64,000 bases of DNA from Protonemura montana (lineage: Eukaryota > Arthropoda > Insecta > Plecoptera > Nemouridae): the NCBI GenBank assembly GCA_947568835.1, contig OX387609.1, positions 9,315,660-9,379,659 of the forward strand, given 5' to 3'. Position numbers and translations under genes: made by a program. The notes under the pieces were generated by a model. That model had not been told where the DNA came from, did not search any database, and was given only the letters and a program-made list of their open reading frames with translations. Shown here piece after piece: positions 8,993 through 17,579 of this stretch (positions are counted from its first letter, which is position 1; each line of letters begins with the position of its first letter).

Positions 8993-11870
8993 CTCATTCA
9001 CCGACGCCATTAGACCAGTGGCGTTGTAAAAACATTGCGTCGTTAAACACCACAAAATAAATAAAAATACAGAGATTGGAAGGAGTCAGACCTCAAAAAT
9101 TGACACTCTGTTTAGTGGGTTTAGTATAATAGCTGGACGATTGCTCACGTTTAGAGTTTCGTAGAATGCAGGTCCGATGGTCATGTCGTGGTCGGAGGGT
9201 GGGTTTGCAGTGAGGCCACCCATTTTGTCGATCTCGTAGCCATGACAGTTGGTTCGGTGAGGAATGCTCGGGGGACATTCCCCTAAATGATAGGGCACTC
9301 GGCACTGGAACAACTGAACCGCAGTTCTTTAAACAACAGAGCACTTTCACTTCTGTAGGCGGCATCTTTGCATTATATTGCAAAAACAAGTCACGCATTT
9401 TGTTAAAAGTAACAACAAAACGGCTTTATCATAGATTTCTTAAATAGATTCTTTCAGAATTGTTCTTTACAAAATTTCAAGTTTTTATGTTATGCAGTTG
9501 GTGCAACTTGGTGCAGTTGGTGCATTTGGTGCAACTGCATCCTTGTGCTCAGTTGAGCATTGCACCTGCAATTTTTTTAAATCGATGTTCAATGTCATAT
9601 ATGTGGTGATATCCTAAATATACCTCAGCAATAAAAAAATAATGATATTAAATAAAATAATAACATTATGGTGTAACACAGGTAGGTATTTAGTGTAACA
9701 AAAGATAGCTTTGAATTCAAAACCATAAGAATCTTCATACTAACATGAAAAAAGACTCAAAATTAAAAGCGATGGTTGACCAAAAAAATATTTGTCAAAT
9801 TCAAGCAAATGTTGCGCATGTGCAGAGTTGGCGTGAAGGACTTGCTTTATTAAAAAAAAAAAACGATATAACGGAGCCCCTCCACCTTTCTCAACAGCAA
9901 AACTCCCCCAAAAGAAAATAAATATATATATGGGTTAGCTCTAAATTACCACAAGTAGGTACATATTATCTGTAACGCGGTCACAGAATGCATTTAGTGC
10001 AAAAACTGCCAAGCACCTCGTAAGATTATTTAATTTAAGAAAAGTTCCGATTATATGCTGACTATCAGATATGGGCCTGAGGAATCCGACAATTATTGGG
10101 TTGGTATTCTAGTTCTTAAAGGTATTAAATTTTTTCAAGAAATACCTTTCCCTTTCCTTGCTTCCTCGACCTCTCCATCTCCTCTCGCGTTTCCCGTTTG
10201 TTCCGTATTTCGTAGTCACCAGGACCAGGACTTTTGACGGTAGTGTCCTTGAACCGCGCATCTCTCAACGCGATTGCATTGCCGCCCTTTGTGACAGTAA
10301 GGAGGCCGTTTCAAATTACAAGTGGTTGAAATGTGCGTACGGGAGAATCCGATTAGCCTTGACTATGGAGAAAATAGGTTTAGCGGCAGATATATATATA
10401 TATATATATATTTTTATCGTGAAAACGTCTATAAGCGGACTGTTTATCAAGGGAAATCGTAAATTTTTAAGAAATTTCATGCAACAATTGTTTTTATTTG
10501 ATATTTAGCATTTGCCAAGCATTTGAGCGACTACTTTGCGTCGTTTTTTACGATATTTAAACCCAAAATACCTTATAAATTACAAATGAAATTAATAAAT
10601 TAATTTCAAATTAATTACAGAATGTTATTTACAACATTCAAACAACAACATTTAAGGCAGCTTTTGTAAAACATCCGAAGCCTGTTTATGTCTCATGCTA
10701 TCGAAATTAAGTCATGTCTTGCTTCCAGATTTGAGTCTTGCTATCGTTTAACAGCTTTTTAACTTCCAACATTTGAACCATTTTGGGGATTTACTTTCAC
10801 CTAATGGTGGACTCTTTAATATTCCTGGATGAGGTTTTAAATTACCTGTACCTATTATTTTATAAATTTAATAAAATAATTTATTAATTTTGAAATGACT
10901 GTTATTTATAAAATAATAATATATAATTTTATTGATATTATTACTTGTTTTGAATTGAATTTTTATATGGTCTAATGTTGGTCTAGGGTAGTCAAGTTCC
11001 AGATGACCTTGGACAAGGGTTGAGACCACGCGATAAAAGTCTACGCTACTGCAATACAAAAACGCCCGTCAAAATAAAACTAGAATCGACTTGCACAAGA
11101 TCGATACATTTGGAAATCGTCGTTTAAAAGAAAAATCAGTATGGCGTAAAAACATTGCAATTTGACAGTCCCTGCTAGCCATTTAAATCTTGGTTACAAG
11201 TTTGTTTAAATATTAAGATCCAGCTTTTCAGCAGTAGGTACCGTTATGCGTTTTGCCCGATAGGTGACGTTGTAGTCTGCAGCACTGGGTAGGGTTGAGC
11301 TGACTCTTTCCGCCTTTTGATCTCGTCGCGGACATAACGAGAGGAACGGAGCGTAGCCGACTTCACCCAGAAATAAGGCACTTGGTATTTTGATCGGGGA
11401 TGGGACACCTATTTTCATTTGCTTGCCGCGCTCATTGGTCTTGTAAAATTGCTGTCTGCCTTGCATTTGGGGAGTCCTGGTTTAGACCTGATTACCCCAT
11501 TATTTCTGTATTGGTTTTTTTCTTTGGTTCTCAAAGATCAAAGTTTCAAAAAAAAACGATATCTGAATAGGATTGTTTAATTATGAACGAATTGAATGGT
11601 GAGAAAAAAAACTTACAAAAACACGTGGGTTTTTTGTTAATTTTAATTTGATTGCTTTCTAAATATTATACACAACTTGATAGGTGGTTTTGGGGTACAC
11701 CTGGGTTAACACAGTAAACAAGAAAGGCAAATTAACTATATTACAATTTTTCAATGCTCACACGAGGGTTGGTCGCACTTTTCAGGCAGGTAGTACGTGC
11801 TTGGTCCAACTTGGGGTCCCGTGCGCTGGCGGGTTCCAGGGAAGCGCGGCGCTCTGTCGTACGAACACAT
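3371..11870 (-). CDS. STPG2: Sperm-tail PG-rich repeat-containing protein 2 (STPG2), nine exons
   Basis: Predicted axonemal (flagellar/ciliary) protein of the SHIPPO/STPG family, whose members bind in or on microtubule doublets; the exact partner is not visible here. Start ATG 11868-11870 gives MCSYDRAPRF, matching the conserved family N-terminus (YDRAP), and the GYAPFLSL segment (38-45) is another STPG2 hallmark. Nine P-G-x-x-Y repeats lie near residues 18-28, 60-68, 95-103, 166-172, 204-213, 254-262, 294-301, 333-341 and 384-393. Coding exons: 11762-11870, 11242-11360, 10146-10286, 9149-9304, 8044-8274, 7594-7689, 5061-5211, 4629-4808 and 3491-3534 or 3371-3534. All phases close, giving about 448 aa if the last exon reads through to TAG at 3371. 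Introns carry a 5S-SINE (intron 4) and a copia-like remnant (intron 6). The first eight exons are firm; the end is uncertain. Testis/ciliated-cell expression is expected from family knowledge only. Confidence 0.85.
4629..4808 (-). CDS. STPG2: STPG2 exon 8
   Basis: Residues 335-394: GPGDYEVVGQIEDHQRK, then SSLATRIPGFNS and APAPNQYDPQVHLA. Donor GCTG/GTGAGA (phase 1) is preferred over an internal CAG/GTACAC at 4642, because only the former leaves exon 9 in frame. Confidence 0.8.
5061..5211 (-). CDS. STPG2: STPG2 exon 7
   Basis: Residues 285-334 plus one base: RFVYKPDENPSPGTYEI to GDSLP. Acceptor TCTTTGCAG, donor CCAG/GTACCT, phase 1, which joins exon 8 to make LPGPGDYEV. Confidence 0.85.
6732..6917 (+). 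pseudogene. Possible remnant of a Ty1/copia integrase
   Basis: An open frame in STPG2 intron 6, antisense to that gene, reads NGFSRINQNKSILLEAAHKT and then L-P-K-E-M-W. This recalls the copia integrase block N-G-x-x-E-R-x-N-x-x-L-L-E-x-A-R ... L-P-x-x-x-W, with several replacements at usually fixed positions. No protease, RT or LTRs are seen nearby. Chance similarity is possible. Confidence 0.3.
7594..7689 (-). CDS. STPG2: STPG2 exon 6
   Basis: Residues 253-284: NLPGPGYYDIPYVAKPKK through GFLSSKE. Donor GAG/GTATGA; acceptor AATTTAAG is weak in pyrimidines, but phase 0 and the repeat motif support it. Confidence 0.8.
8044..8274 (-). CDS. STPG2: STPG2 exon 5
   Basis: Residues 176-252: SPKPTCAQYKG, then EGPGPGAYDVV and a charged stretch ending ERRTIRE. 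Acceptor CTGACCGCAG and donor GAG/GTAAAA, phase 0 on both sides. This exon is more GC-rich than the flanking introns. Confidence 0.85.
8635..9068 (+). mobile_element. 5S rRNA-derived SINE (SINE3 type), near-complete copy A
   Basis: The head (about 8650-8740) reads AACACCGGTTCTCG, then GAAGTTAAGCAACACTG, TATGGATGACC and a distal GACCAG, which is recognisably 5S rRNA with its internal box A/IE/box C promoter region. A roughly 230-bp body follows, with a GGTTAGGTTCATC run, a (CAT)n stretch at 8964-8990, and a 3' end with GCGTCGTTAAACACCACAAA plus A-rich tail. It lies in STPG2 intron 4, antisense to the gene. Copy B (54931-55340) matches along its length. Confidence 0.8.
8964..8990. repeat. (CAT)n microsatellite inside SINE copy A
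   Basis: Nine consecutive CAT triplets. The equivalent site in copy B has only two, so the expansion is specific to this copy. Confidence 0.9.
9149..9304 (-). CDS. STPG2: STPG2 exon 4
   Basis: Residues 124-175, including PPSIPHRT, GYEIDKMGG and the repeat IGPAFYE; donor AAC/GTGAGC. Two in-frame acceptors nine bases apart (exon starting at 9304 or 9313) would give or omit Leu-Phe-Gln, a tandem-acceptor arrangement. Confidence 0.8.
9487..9535. repeat. Short tandem repeat, unit GTTGGTGCA-like
   Basis: About five imperfect copies of a 9-11 base unit (TTGGTGCAA / TTGGTGCAG / TTTGGTGCA) in STPG2 intron 3. Confidence 0.7.
10146..10286 (-). CDS. STPG2: STPG2 exon 3
   Basis: Residues 77-123, beginning GGNAIALRD and containing SPGPGDYEI, then a very basic tail (RNKRETREEMERSRKQGKGK). 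Acceptor ...CACAAAG, donor AAG/GTATTT, both phase 0. Confidence 0.8.
10390..10411. repeat. (TA)n microsatellite
   Basis: A run of TA dinucleotides in STPG2 intron 2. Confidence 0.8.
11242..11360 (-). CDS. STPG2: STPG2 exon 2
   Basis: Acceptor AG at 11361-11362 after a T-rich stretch; residues 37-76 (FGYAPFLSL ... LPSAADYNV ... KRIT); donor GTACCT, phase 0. The Y-A-P-F-L-S-L block is the family's second signature. The frame is also open upstream of the acceptor, so the exact acceptor is chosen on phase and homology. Confidence 0.8.
11762..11870 (-). CDS. STPG2: STPG2 exon 1 (start codon)
   Basis: Encodes residues 1-36 plus one base, from MCSYDRAPRF through a first repeat TGPQVGPSTYYLP. An in-frame stop lies upstream at about 11937, supporting this ATG. 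The donor is GT-GAGC after base 11762, phase 1. Confidence 0.85.
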
Positions 11871-13349
11871 GGCACTGCACTCCTCCAATAACGCGACAAC
11901 TCGACAAGCGGTGTCGGCTAGATTGCGTCTCCGAGGTTACAACGCGGTAAACTAGTGGCCAAGTCTTTGTTGAAATTTGATTGGTTGTCATTATCGTTTG
12001 AAATTTGAATTTTTAAAGACTCTGATAGCCAGTTAATCCCCTTATCTTTATGTTAATTAGCTTGTATCATTATGACATGGTTATAATTACTTGTTTATCG
12101 ATGACAGATGACCAATTTTGATCAGGAAAGAGGTTGAAGGGTTGAAAGAAAGTTCAGCAACTTCATTCGCCTTGCTTATCAACCTCTCAATAGCATGGAT
12201 TTGCGAAGGAATCCTGTTGTTCACGTTGTACCATCCTTCGGAAGGGACGTTAAGCCGTTGGTTCTAATCTAATTCTAATCAATCAATCGATGACAAATTT
12301 CAAATTGCAAATGCTGCTGAGTCAATTTTTACTATTTTTAACTCGTCAATTTAGGGTTTTTTAAATTAAAATGGTTTGATTCGATTCTGATAGCAATTTT
12401 TAGCCGATTTCAGACGTCAGATTTCGGATCTTTGACAATCCAGTCTGCCAATATTGCAGGCGTACATGCAGGTAGTGATGGTCAAATTGCATATTTTACT
12501 CTATGTGTATCTGGTATTTTAAGTTCACTTACGAACTTAATTCACTTAGTAACTGCAAAGAATTGACTAATTAAGTTTCACAACGTGGAACGGCACAGAA
12601 TTAACAGCCGGCATCGAACAAAATCACATACAGAAATGGCCGACAACTCTTTCTGGTCAATTAGTACTTAATGGTGAATATTTTAACGATCATGAAGAGA
12701 CAGAGTTGTTTTGAAGATATCGCAGCAGCGACTTACTATCGCTGGTCATTCTGACAGCCACCACTCTGTCGTCGTTGCTGACATTTTGAGAATATCAAGA
12801 AATATAACTAACCAATCTGAATGTGCGACCAAGATCTGATATCGACAGCTTTATTTTAACCTACTATTGAACAAGGACGTTCTTAAAGCAGTAAATCATT
12901 TGTATTTACATTTGGATGTCACAATGGATTTGACATTTAATTGACTTTATAGCTATTAGGTACAAGAGATTTCTGGTGGAAACAATCAGCCAAAAACAGG
13001 AAACAAATCGCTACTGAAAAAATTTTTTTTTTCATTTTGTATATGAAACTGATAAGGTTTATAAAGTATCATTCAGTATTGCTTGGATCTTCTGAATGGG
13101 AAAATAAAGAGTTGCATATATTTAGGTATTATAGTATTTTTACCAACACAACCGCTTAAAAAAATAAAATAACCGTCGAAAATAAAATAAAACAAAACAA
13201 AAACACAATTTTAGACTAAAATTCGCCAGAATGATATTTTTTAAATTTTCTTGTGACTTTAAAGAAAATAGCTCGGCAAAAATCGCATACTTAGTCAGCA
13301 ACTTGCAGACTCTCAATTTTTACAATAAAAATATCTCGTTTGTCTACAG
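11871..13349. other. Intergenic region upstream of STPG2
   Basis: Holds the putative STPG2 promoter side (no convincing TATA box seen) and a SINE fragment at 12125-12290. No other coding sequence recognised. Confidence 0.4.
12125..12290 (+). mobile_element. 5S-derived SINE, internal fragment (copy C)
   Basis: Matches the body of copies A and B from GAAAGAGGTTG through CTTGCTTATCAACCTCTC and GGAAGGGACGTTAAGCCG. Both the 5S head and the usual 3' end are missing; it ends in AATC-type repeats. Confidence 0.7.
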
Positions 13350-13432
13350 AATTCGACGACCTTATGGTACAAGAGGACTGTCAAACGCGGCCGCTGAATG
13401 GTCACGATTTGCGAATTTAGAGCTCCAAGTCG
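13350..13432 (+). CDS. Candidate internal coding exon of an unrecognised gene
   Basis: Flanked by a good acceptor (TTTGTCTACAG) and consensus donor (CG/GTAAGT). One frame is open: IRRPYGTRGLSNAAAEWSRF and then ANLELQV, phase 2 in and phase 1 out. It can join the exon at 17368 to give ...LELQVGQHDNLSD. The family was not recognised. The donor GT coincides with the left end of a repeat also found at 38668, so this could be chance or exonisation. No start exon found. Confidence 0.35.
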
Positions 13433-13433
13433 G

Positions 13434-13556
13434 TAAGTAAAGGATTAATGTGTTTTATTATTTTTATTATAACTATGTATGTACTGTACAAACTGTTAAA
13501 ACAATTTATTTGTTAAAAACAATAATAAATAAAAAATAAAAAAATTACAACATACG
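13434..13556 (+). repeat. Dispersed repeat R-a, copy 1
   Basis: GTAAAGGATTAATGTGTTTT through GTTAAAAACAATAATAAATA. Copy 2 is at 38668-38790 in the same orientation. The AATAAATA-rich 3' end suggests a SINE/LINE tail. Confidence 0.65.
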
Positions 13557-13560
13557 GTTC

Positions 13561-13790
13561 TGCCGCCAAACGTAAGCTGTAGGGCTTGTTACGCATTTGC
13601 CATTTTGCGTATTGGTCTTATGGAGAACATTAAAAACGCCAACAGCTCTCACGCCACCAATATTAAGTTTAGCGAAAATCAAGAAAATCTAACTATAGAG
13701 ATTTATCTGAACTATTGAATGATAATAAATTGTACTCTGTCCTTTGCTTCCTGTAGGCTGTAGGGCTTGTTACACATTGGCCATTTTGGA
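13561..13790. repeat. Local direct repeat around CTGTAGGGCTTGTTAC
   Basis: The segment GCTGTAGGGCTTGTTACGCATTTGCCATTTTG at about 13576 recurs with few changes at about 13757, spacing about 180 bp. Nothing coding. Confidence 0.6.
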
Positions 13791-14160
13791 GAGCAAATCC
13801 GTACATGCCTCCCTATATAATGCGCTTTAAGACGTAGTCATGTCAAAAGAGAAATATCATTTGATTCATTCAATTTGAATCTGAATTATGAATGAATTTG
13901 ATTTCAATTTCAAAAAATTATAACTTAATTACAAAACTGTATTCTAGGTAAGAAGGGATTTTTCTTGTCAAATTTGAAGACATTTTTCCTAGTTTTAGAG
14001 CATGGCTGTTCCTTATCATATAGCTATGTCTAGAAATACATTCACTTGTCAGATATTTATTATCTACAATTGTACATACAGTGTTAGTAAAAATGTATGG
14101 CAATGTCAAGATTCTAGATTTGATAAAGTATAAATAACAAGAATCTTTGTAGTAAAAACC

Positions 14161-14513
14161 AGTAGTGCATTGACTAGAGGTGGCTTGGACTTGGTTGTCC
14201 GGGCGTAACCTTCAACAGGTAGACACGTGATTTTCTGTAAGTCTAGCGCTTTTAGGTGTCATAATTGTAAGTTAGGGCTAATTTTAACTGGTGGCACTCG
14301 CCACCGTTCACTGGCATCGCTTGAATCGAGAGATAATGGGACGAATCAGGGACTAATTAGGTCGGATAGCGCGGTGGAGGTGGAGAGAGATGCACATAGA
14401 TTCAGGTAAAAGTACCTGTGGTGAAGCGACGTTACCGCAACGCACTAATATTGCGGTTGTGACAAACTGTATTTTGCTGTGATCGGACGTGCTTCACCTC
14501 GGCTCTGGAAACA
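14161..14513 (+). other. GC-richer block ending in a consensus donor; possible 5' exon
   Basis: Stands out from AT-rich flanks, contains several CpGs, and ends AAACAG/GTATGT at 14513. A second candidate donor (CAG/GTAAAA) sits at 14405. A noncoding first exon for the gene containing 17368-17579 is possible, but nothing in the sequence proves transcription. Confidence 0.2.
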
Positions 14514-14518
14514 GGTAT

Positions 14519-15612
14519 GTTTACAAGCGTTTCATGTGACTTTTTTACAGCTTTCTTAGTCTCAACCCAGTGTGGATTAGATTACTTTTATTTTCCACCA
14601 ATTGGATACTTTTTAGTTTAATATTTCTTACTGATCTCTAAGTTTTAACTTTGTTCTGCTTAAAACGACAGAGTTTCTTACCCAGACATTATTTTATTTC
14701 ATCTAATTGAGAAGCTTCTCGTGCATCATAAGCGCCTGACCCGGGAGAGTCAGGTATATCGAGGGTAATTAATGGGTTAGCTATCATTATTGCATTGCAT
14801 TCCTGTGCTGGATAAAAACCTAGGTACCTTGCAAACTGTCAACATGCCGAATAATACAAAGCTAACGACGGGCAAACTTACCAAGATCACATTTGCTTCT
14901 GTCAGCAAAAATCACGTGACCCCCGAAAGTCTCTAGAATCAAATTTGCTAGAAAAATGACAAAAACTAAAATGTTTTTAGTTGCTGGTTCGTAATGAGCG
15001 ACCATTTATTATAAATGTATATAGTTGGATGAATTTGTAGCACTTACATTATTTTTCTACAAATTAGAGGCAGAATGAGGCTAGAAAAACAAAGCCGATT
15101 TTGTGTAGATATTGTAGTTTCAGGAAAGTCAAAATCTAATATTTGGTCGCTCTATTTCGGAAGTGTCTGAGAGCGTACGGAGAGTGGTCTACGACGAAGG
15201 CGTCGTGAGAATCTCTTTTCATCGCCGCCCTAGCACTGAAGGAATCTTAGAAATTAAACGTGAAACATTATGTGAGCTGCCTGTGCTTACCTTCGCATTT
15301 TATGTAACTTCTTTAGTCAAACTTTGAAAATTCCTGGAGACTGGTCACTTTATGGCTCATTCTTTAAGGTGTTCATCATTTTATGATATTAAATGTCGCA
15401 CAGGTGTAGTTTCTGGAGGAGGTAGAATGGGTGAAATATAATTGAGTTGTAATAAGTACAGATTACAATTGGAATGTGCATAGGACGGAAAGAAACGAGA
15501 TACAGTTTGTACCAAAACCTTCAAAAAACCGACAGAGTGTAAATTGGAGGAGACAGCAAATATCTGGAATACTTTTTACACATGACCAAATTGGTTTGAC
15601 AAACTGACGGTC
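14519..15612 (+). repeat. Duplicated block R-b, copy 1 (TATA-like box, hairpin, 30-codon ORF)
   Basis: About 1.1 kb that aligns in order with 42232-43345. The best-conserved part is 14731-14880: a CCTGAC...GTCAGG hairpin (14731-14752), a TATA-like GATAAAAACC (14811-14820) and an ATG at 14844. About 55 bases spanning this ATG are nearly identical in both copies. The ORF here encodes 30 residues starting MPNNTKLTTGKLTKIT; copy 2 encodes 21. It may be a duplicated promoter/first exon or a nonautonomous transposon. Confidence 0.7.
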
Positions 15613-16678
15613 TCACTGTGTTGGTCTAGTTAAACATTATTGATAACGCCGCTATTTATTTTATAGAAAATAAATTACTATGTCGTTACAGTTTTAGCAT
15701 TGGCAATTATCTAGAGAAATTAGAGAGTGAAATTAGATAAACTTAAGGAAAGATATTTTTGCCAAGGACAAAATTAAACATACTTCACATGAAAAAAATT
15801 AGCTTTGTCTGAGAAAAGCAAATAGAACAAGCTCTAGATGAAATTAAAACATCGATAATTTCTTGCTTGTCAAGTAATTTTTGAAAGAAAATTAGTGCAT
15901 TGATACTAAGAGTATCAAACCATGACACCTTTTTGATACCATAACCAATCCTGAGACAAAACAATTGATTTATTACGATTTAACGAAGCAAGCGACCCAC
16001 TTTAACACGTTGTTAGTGGATCTCAAGCAAACAAGGTTTACTCAGTGCATTTCGAAAACGATATAATTTGACCATAAAGTTGTGATTTTCTGACATTTGC
16101 GGGTAAAACAATGTTTCAGTGCTAATTTCAGTCTGTTTTGTTTGTATTGTTATTTCTTCATTTGTCATAAGATAAGATTTAATATAAAGAAGACCAATCA
16201 ATAATTGTTATAACATAAATTCATTTTATTTCTTTTTATAAAATTCAGTCGTTGAGAAAAAGCAGTATTCTATAAAGAATATCTTAAGATTATCTTTAGC
16301 ATTGCTTTTCTCTCCAGTGTTGTTTGATTTGATTTAGTAGTTAGTTAATCAAGCTGATACTTTAGTGCAGATTAAACTGTCTGCAACATGTTGAAGGTGG
16401 CCAAGTTTTTTTACAATAAACTATTTCCCTGAGGAAAAGTCTTTAGCCCGAATGAAACCAACGAGAAGATCGAAGGATGATGGCATTTTCGACTGATTCG
16501 ACTGATGAAAGTTTGTAAAATTTAACTGTGGACTGTTGACAGAATAAGAATACACTTTTTATACGACAATGATATTAAATTGGCAATTGGAATACAAAAT
16601 TGGAATGTTTTTCGCTTGCCAAAAGGAAGGTTTAAACGATTGGACTATATTTAAATGACATATCTCAACATATTACAA

Positions 16679-16744
16679 GAGGAAGACAGCTGGCTGGATA
16701 AAGAAGAATGGAAGAAGTTGGTGGATGAAAAGGAGTATGAGTAA
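16679..16744 (+). pseudogene. LINE 3' tail fragment
   Basis: Encodes EEDSWLDKEEWKKLVDEKEYE then stop. It matches the E-S-W-L-D-E-E tail after the LINE remnant at 1651-1870. Only the extreme C-terminus is left. Confidence 0.4.
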
Positions 16745-17367
16745 GAAGAAAAATGAGTTGGCACAATCAAGTCACATGGCATAAATTAAATATTTGTATC
16801 TGTTTTAAGTAACGGATAATAATAATTTTTTCATTATGCCATCAAACGAATGGTATATATTTAAAACTACCAAATGTGATTCGTGCAAAATTATTTATGT
16901 TTGTCACAGTAAATAATAAAAATAAAAATATAGAATAGCTTTTCTGTGCTTTATGTGCAAAATTATCACAAAGAAAGAAGCAATTCCTAATTGAAATTAT
17001 GCTTTATTCAAATGAATATGTAAACAAATAAAAATAGAAATAACTGCGGACTGCTTAGTTACCGAATGCAGTACAAGTCGATGCTTGAATGATCATTAAT
17101 CATTAATTAATTTAAGTCACATTTTAATTTCTTACAATTAACTACAATCGATCTTTCATTACTGTAAGTAGAAAAACTATAACCTAAAAGTCCTAAATCA
17201 CAGAACTGAGAAAAATAATTAATTTAAAATCATCGTTTTCTTATTATTTTTTGAGCCTCTTTGGAACTTTGACATGTTTTTTTTTTTTTTAATATTAATT
17301 ATGAGGAAAATAACTATTGATTATTTAAGAGTCCTAATAAAAAAAAAACGCAAAAGACTTGTTTCAG

Positions 17368-17579
17368 GTCAGCATGACAATTTGTCTGATTTCAAGCATC
17401 TTTTCTTTACTGAATGGAACCCTAAAAACGAATCTCTGAGAGGGACATGGAAAATATGTACATGGATTGATAAGTCGCCACGAGAAGATGACCACCCTTG
17501 GTCCTTTTTTTTTGGTTGTTCTAGTATCGAAGAAAATTTTCAAAAACTTACACAACATTTCAAGTTACAACATTTTTGA
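17368..17579 (+). CDS. Candidate terminal coding exon of an unrecognised protein
   Basis: Acceptor ACTTGTTTCAG, then 70 codons to TGA 17577-17579. The peptide reads QHDNLSDFKHLFFTEWNPKN, then TWKICTWIDKSPREDD, HPWSFFFGCSSIEENFQKL and ...FKLQHF. It is rich in Trp, Phe and His with charged loops and does not look like random AT-rich translation. Phase in is 1, compatible with the donor at 13432. I do not recognise the family. Upstream exons and the start are unresolved, and no AATAAA lies close downstream. The fragment may be the end of a small globular domain; it could also belong to an old transposon ORF. Confidence 0.45.

Noticed and set aside
11684-11950. Plus-strand 88-aa ORF and overlapping 69-aa minus ORF
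   Set aside because: Shadows of STPG2 exon 1; the correct minus frame starts at ATG 11870.
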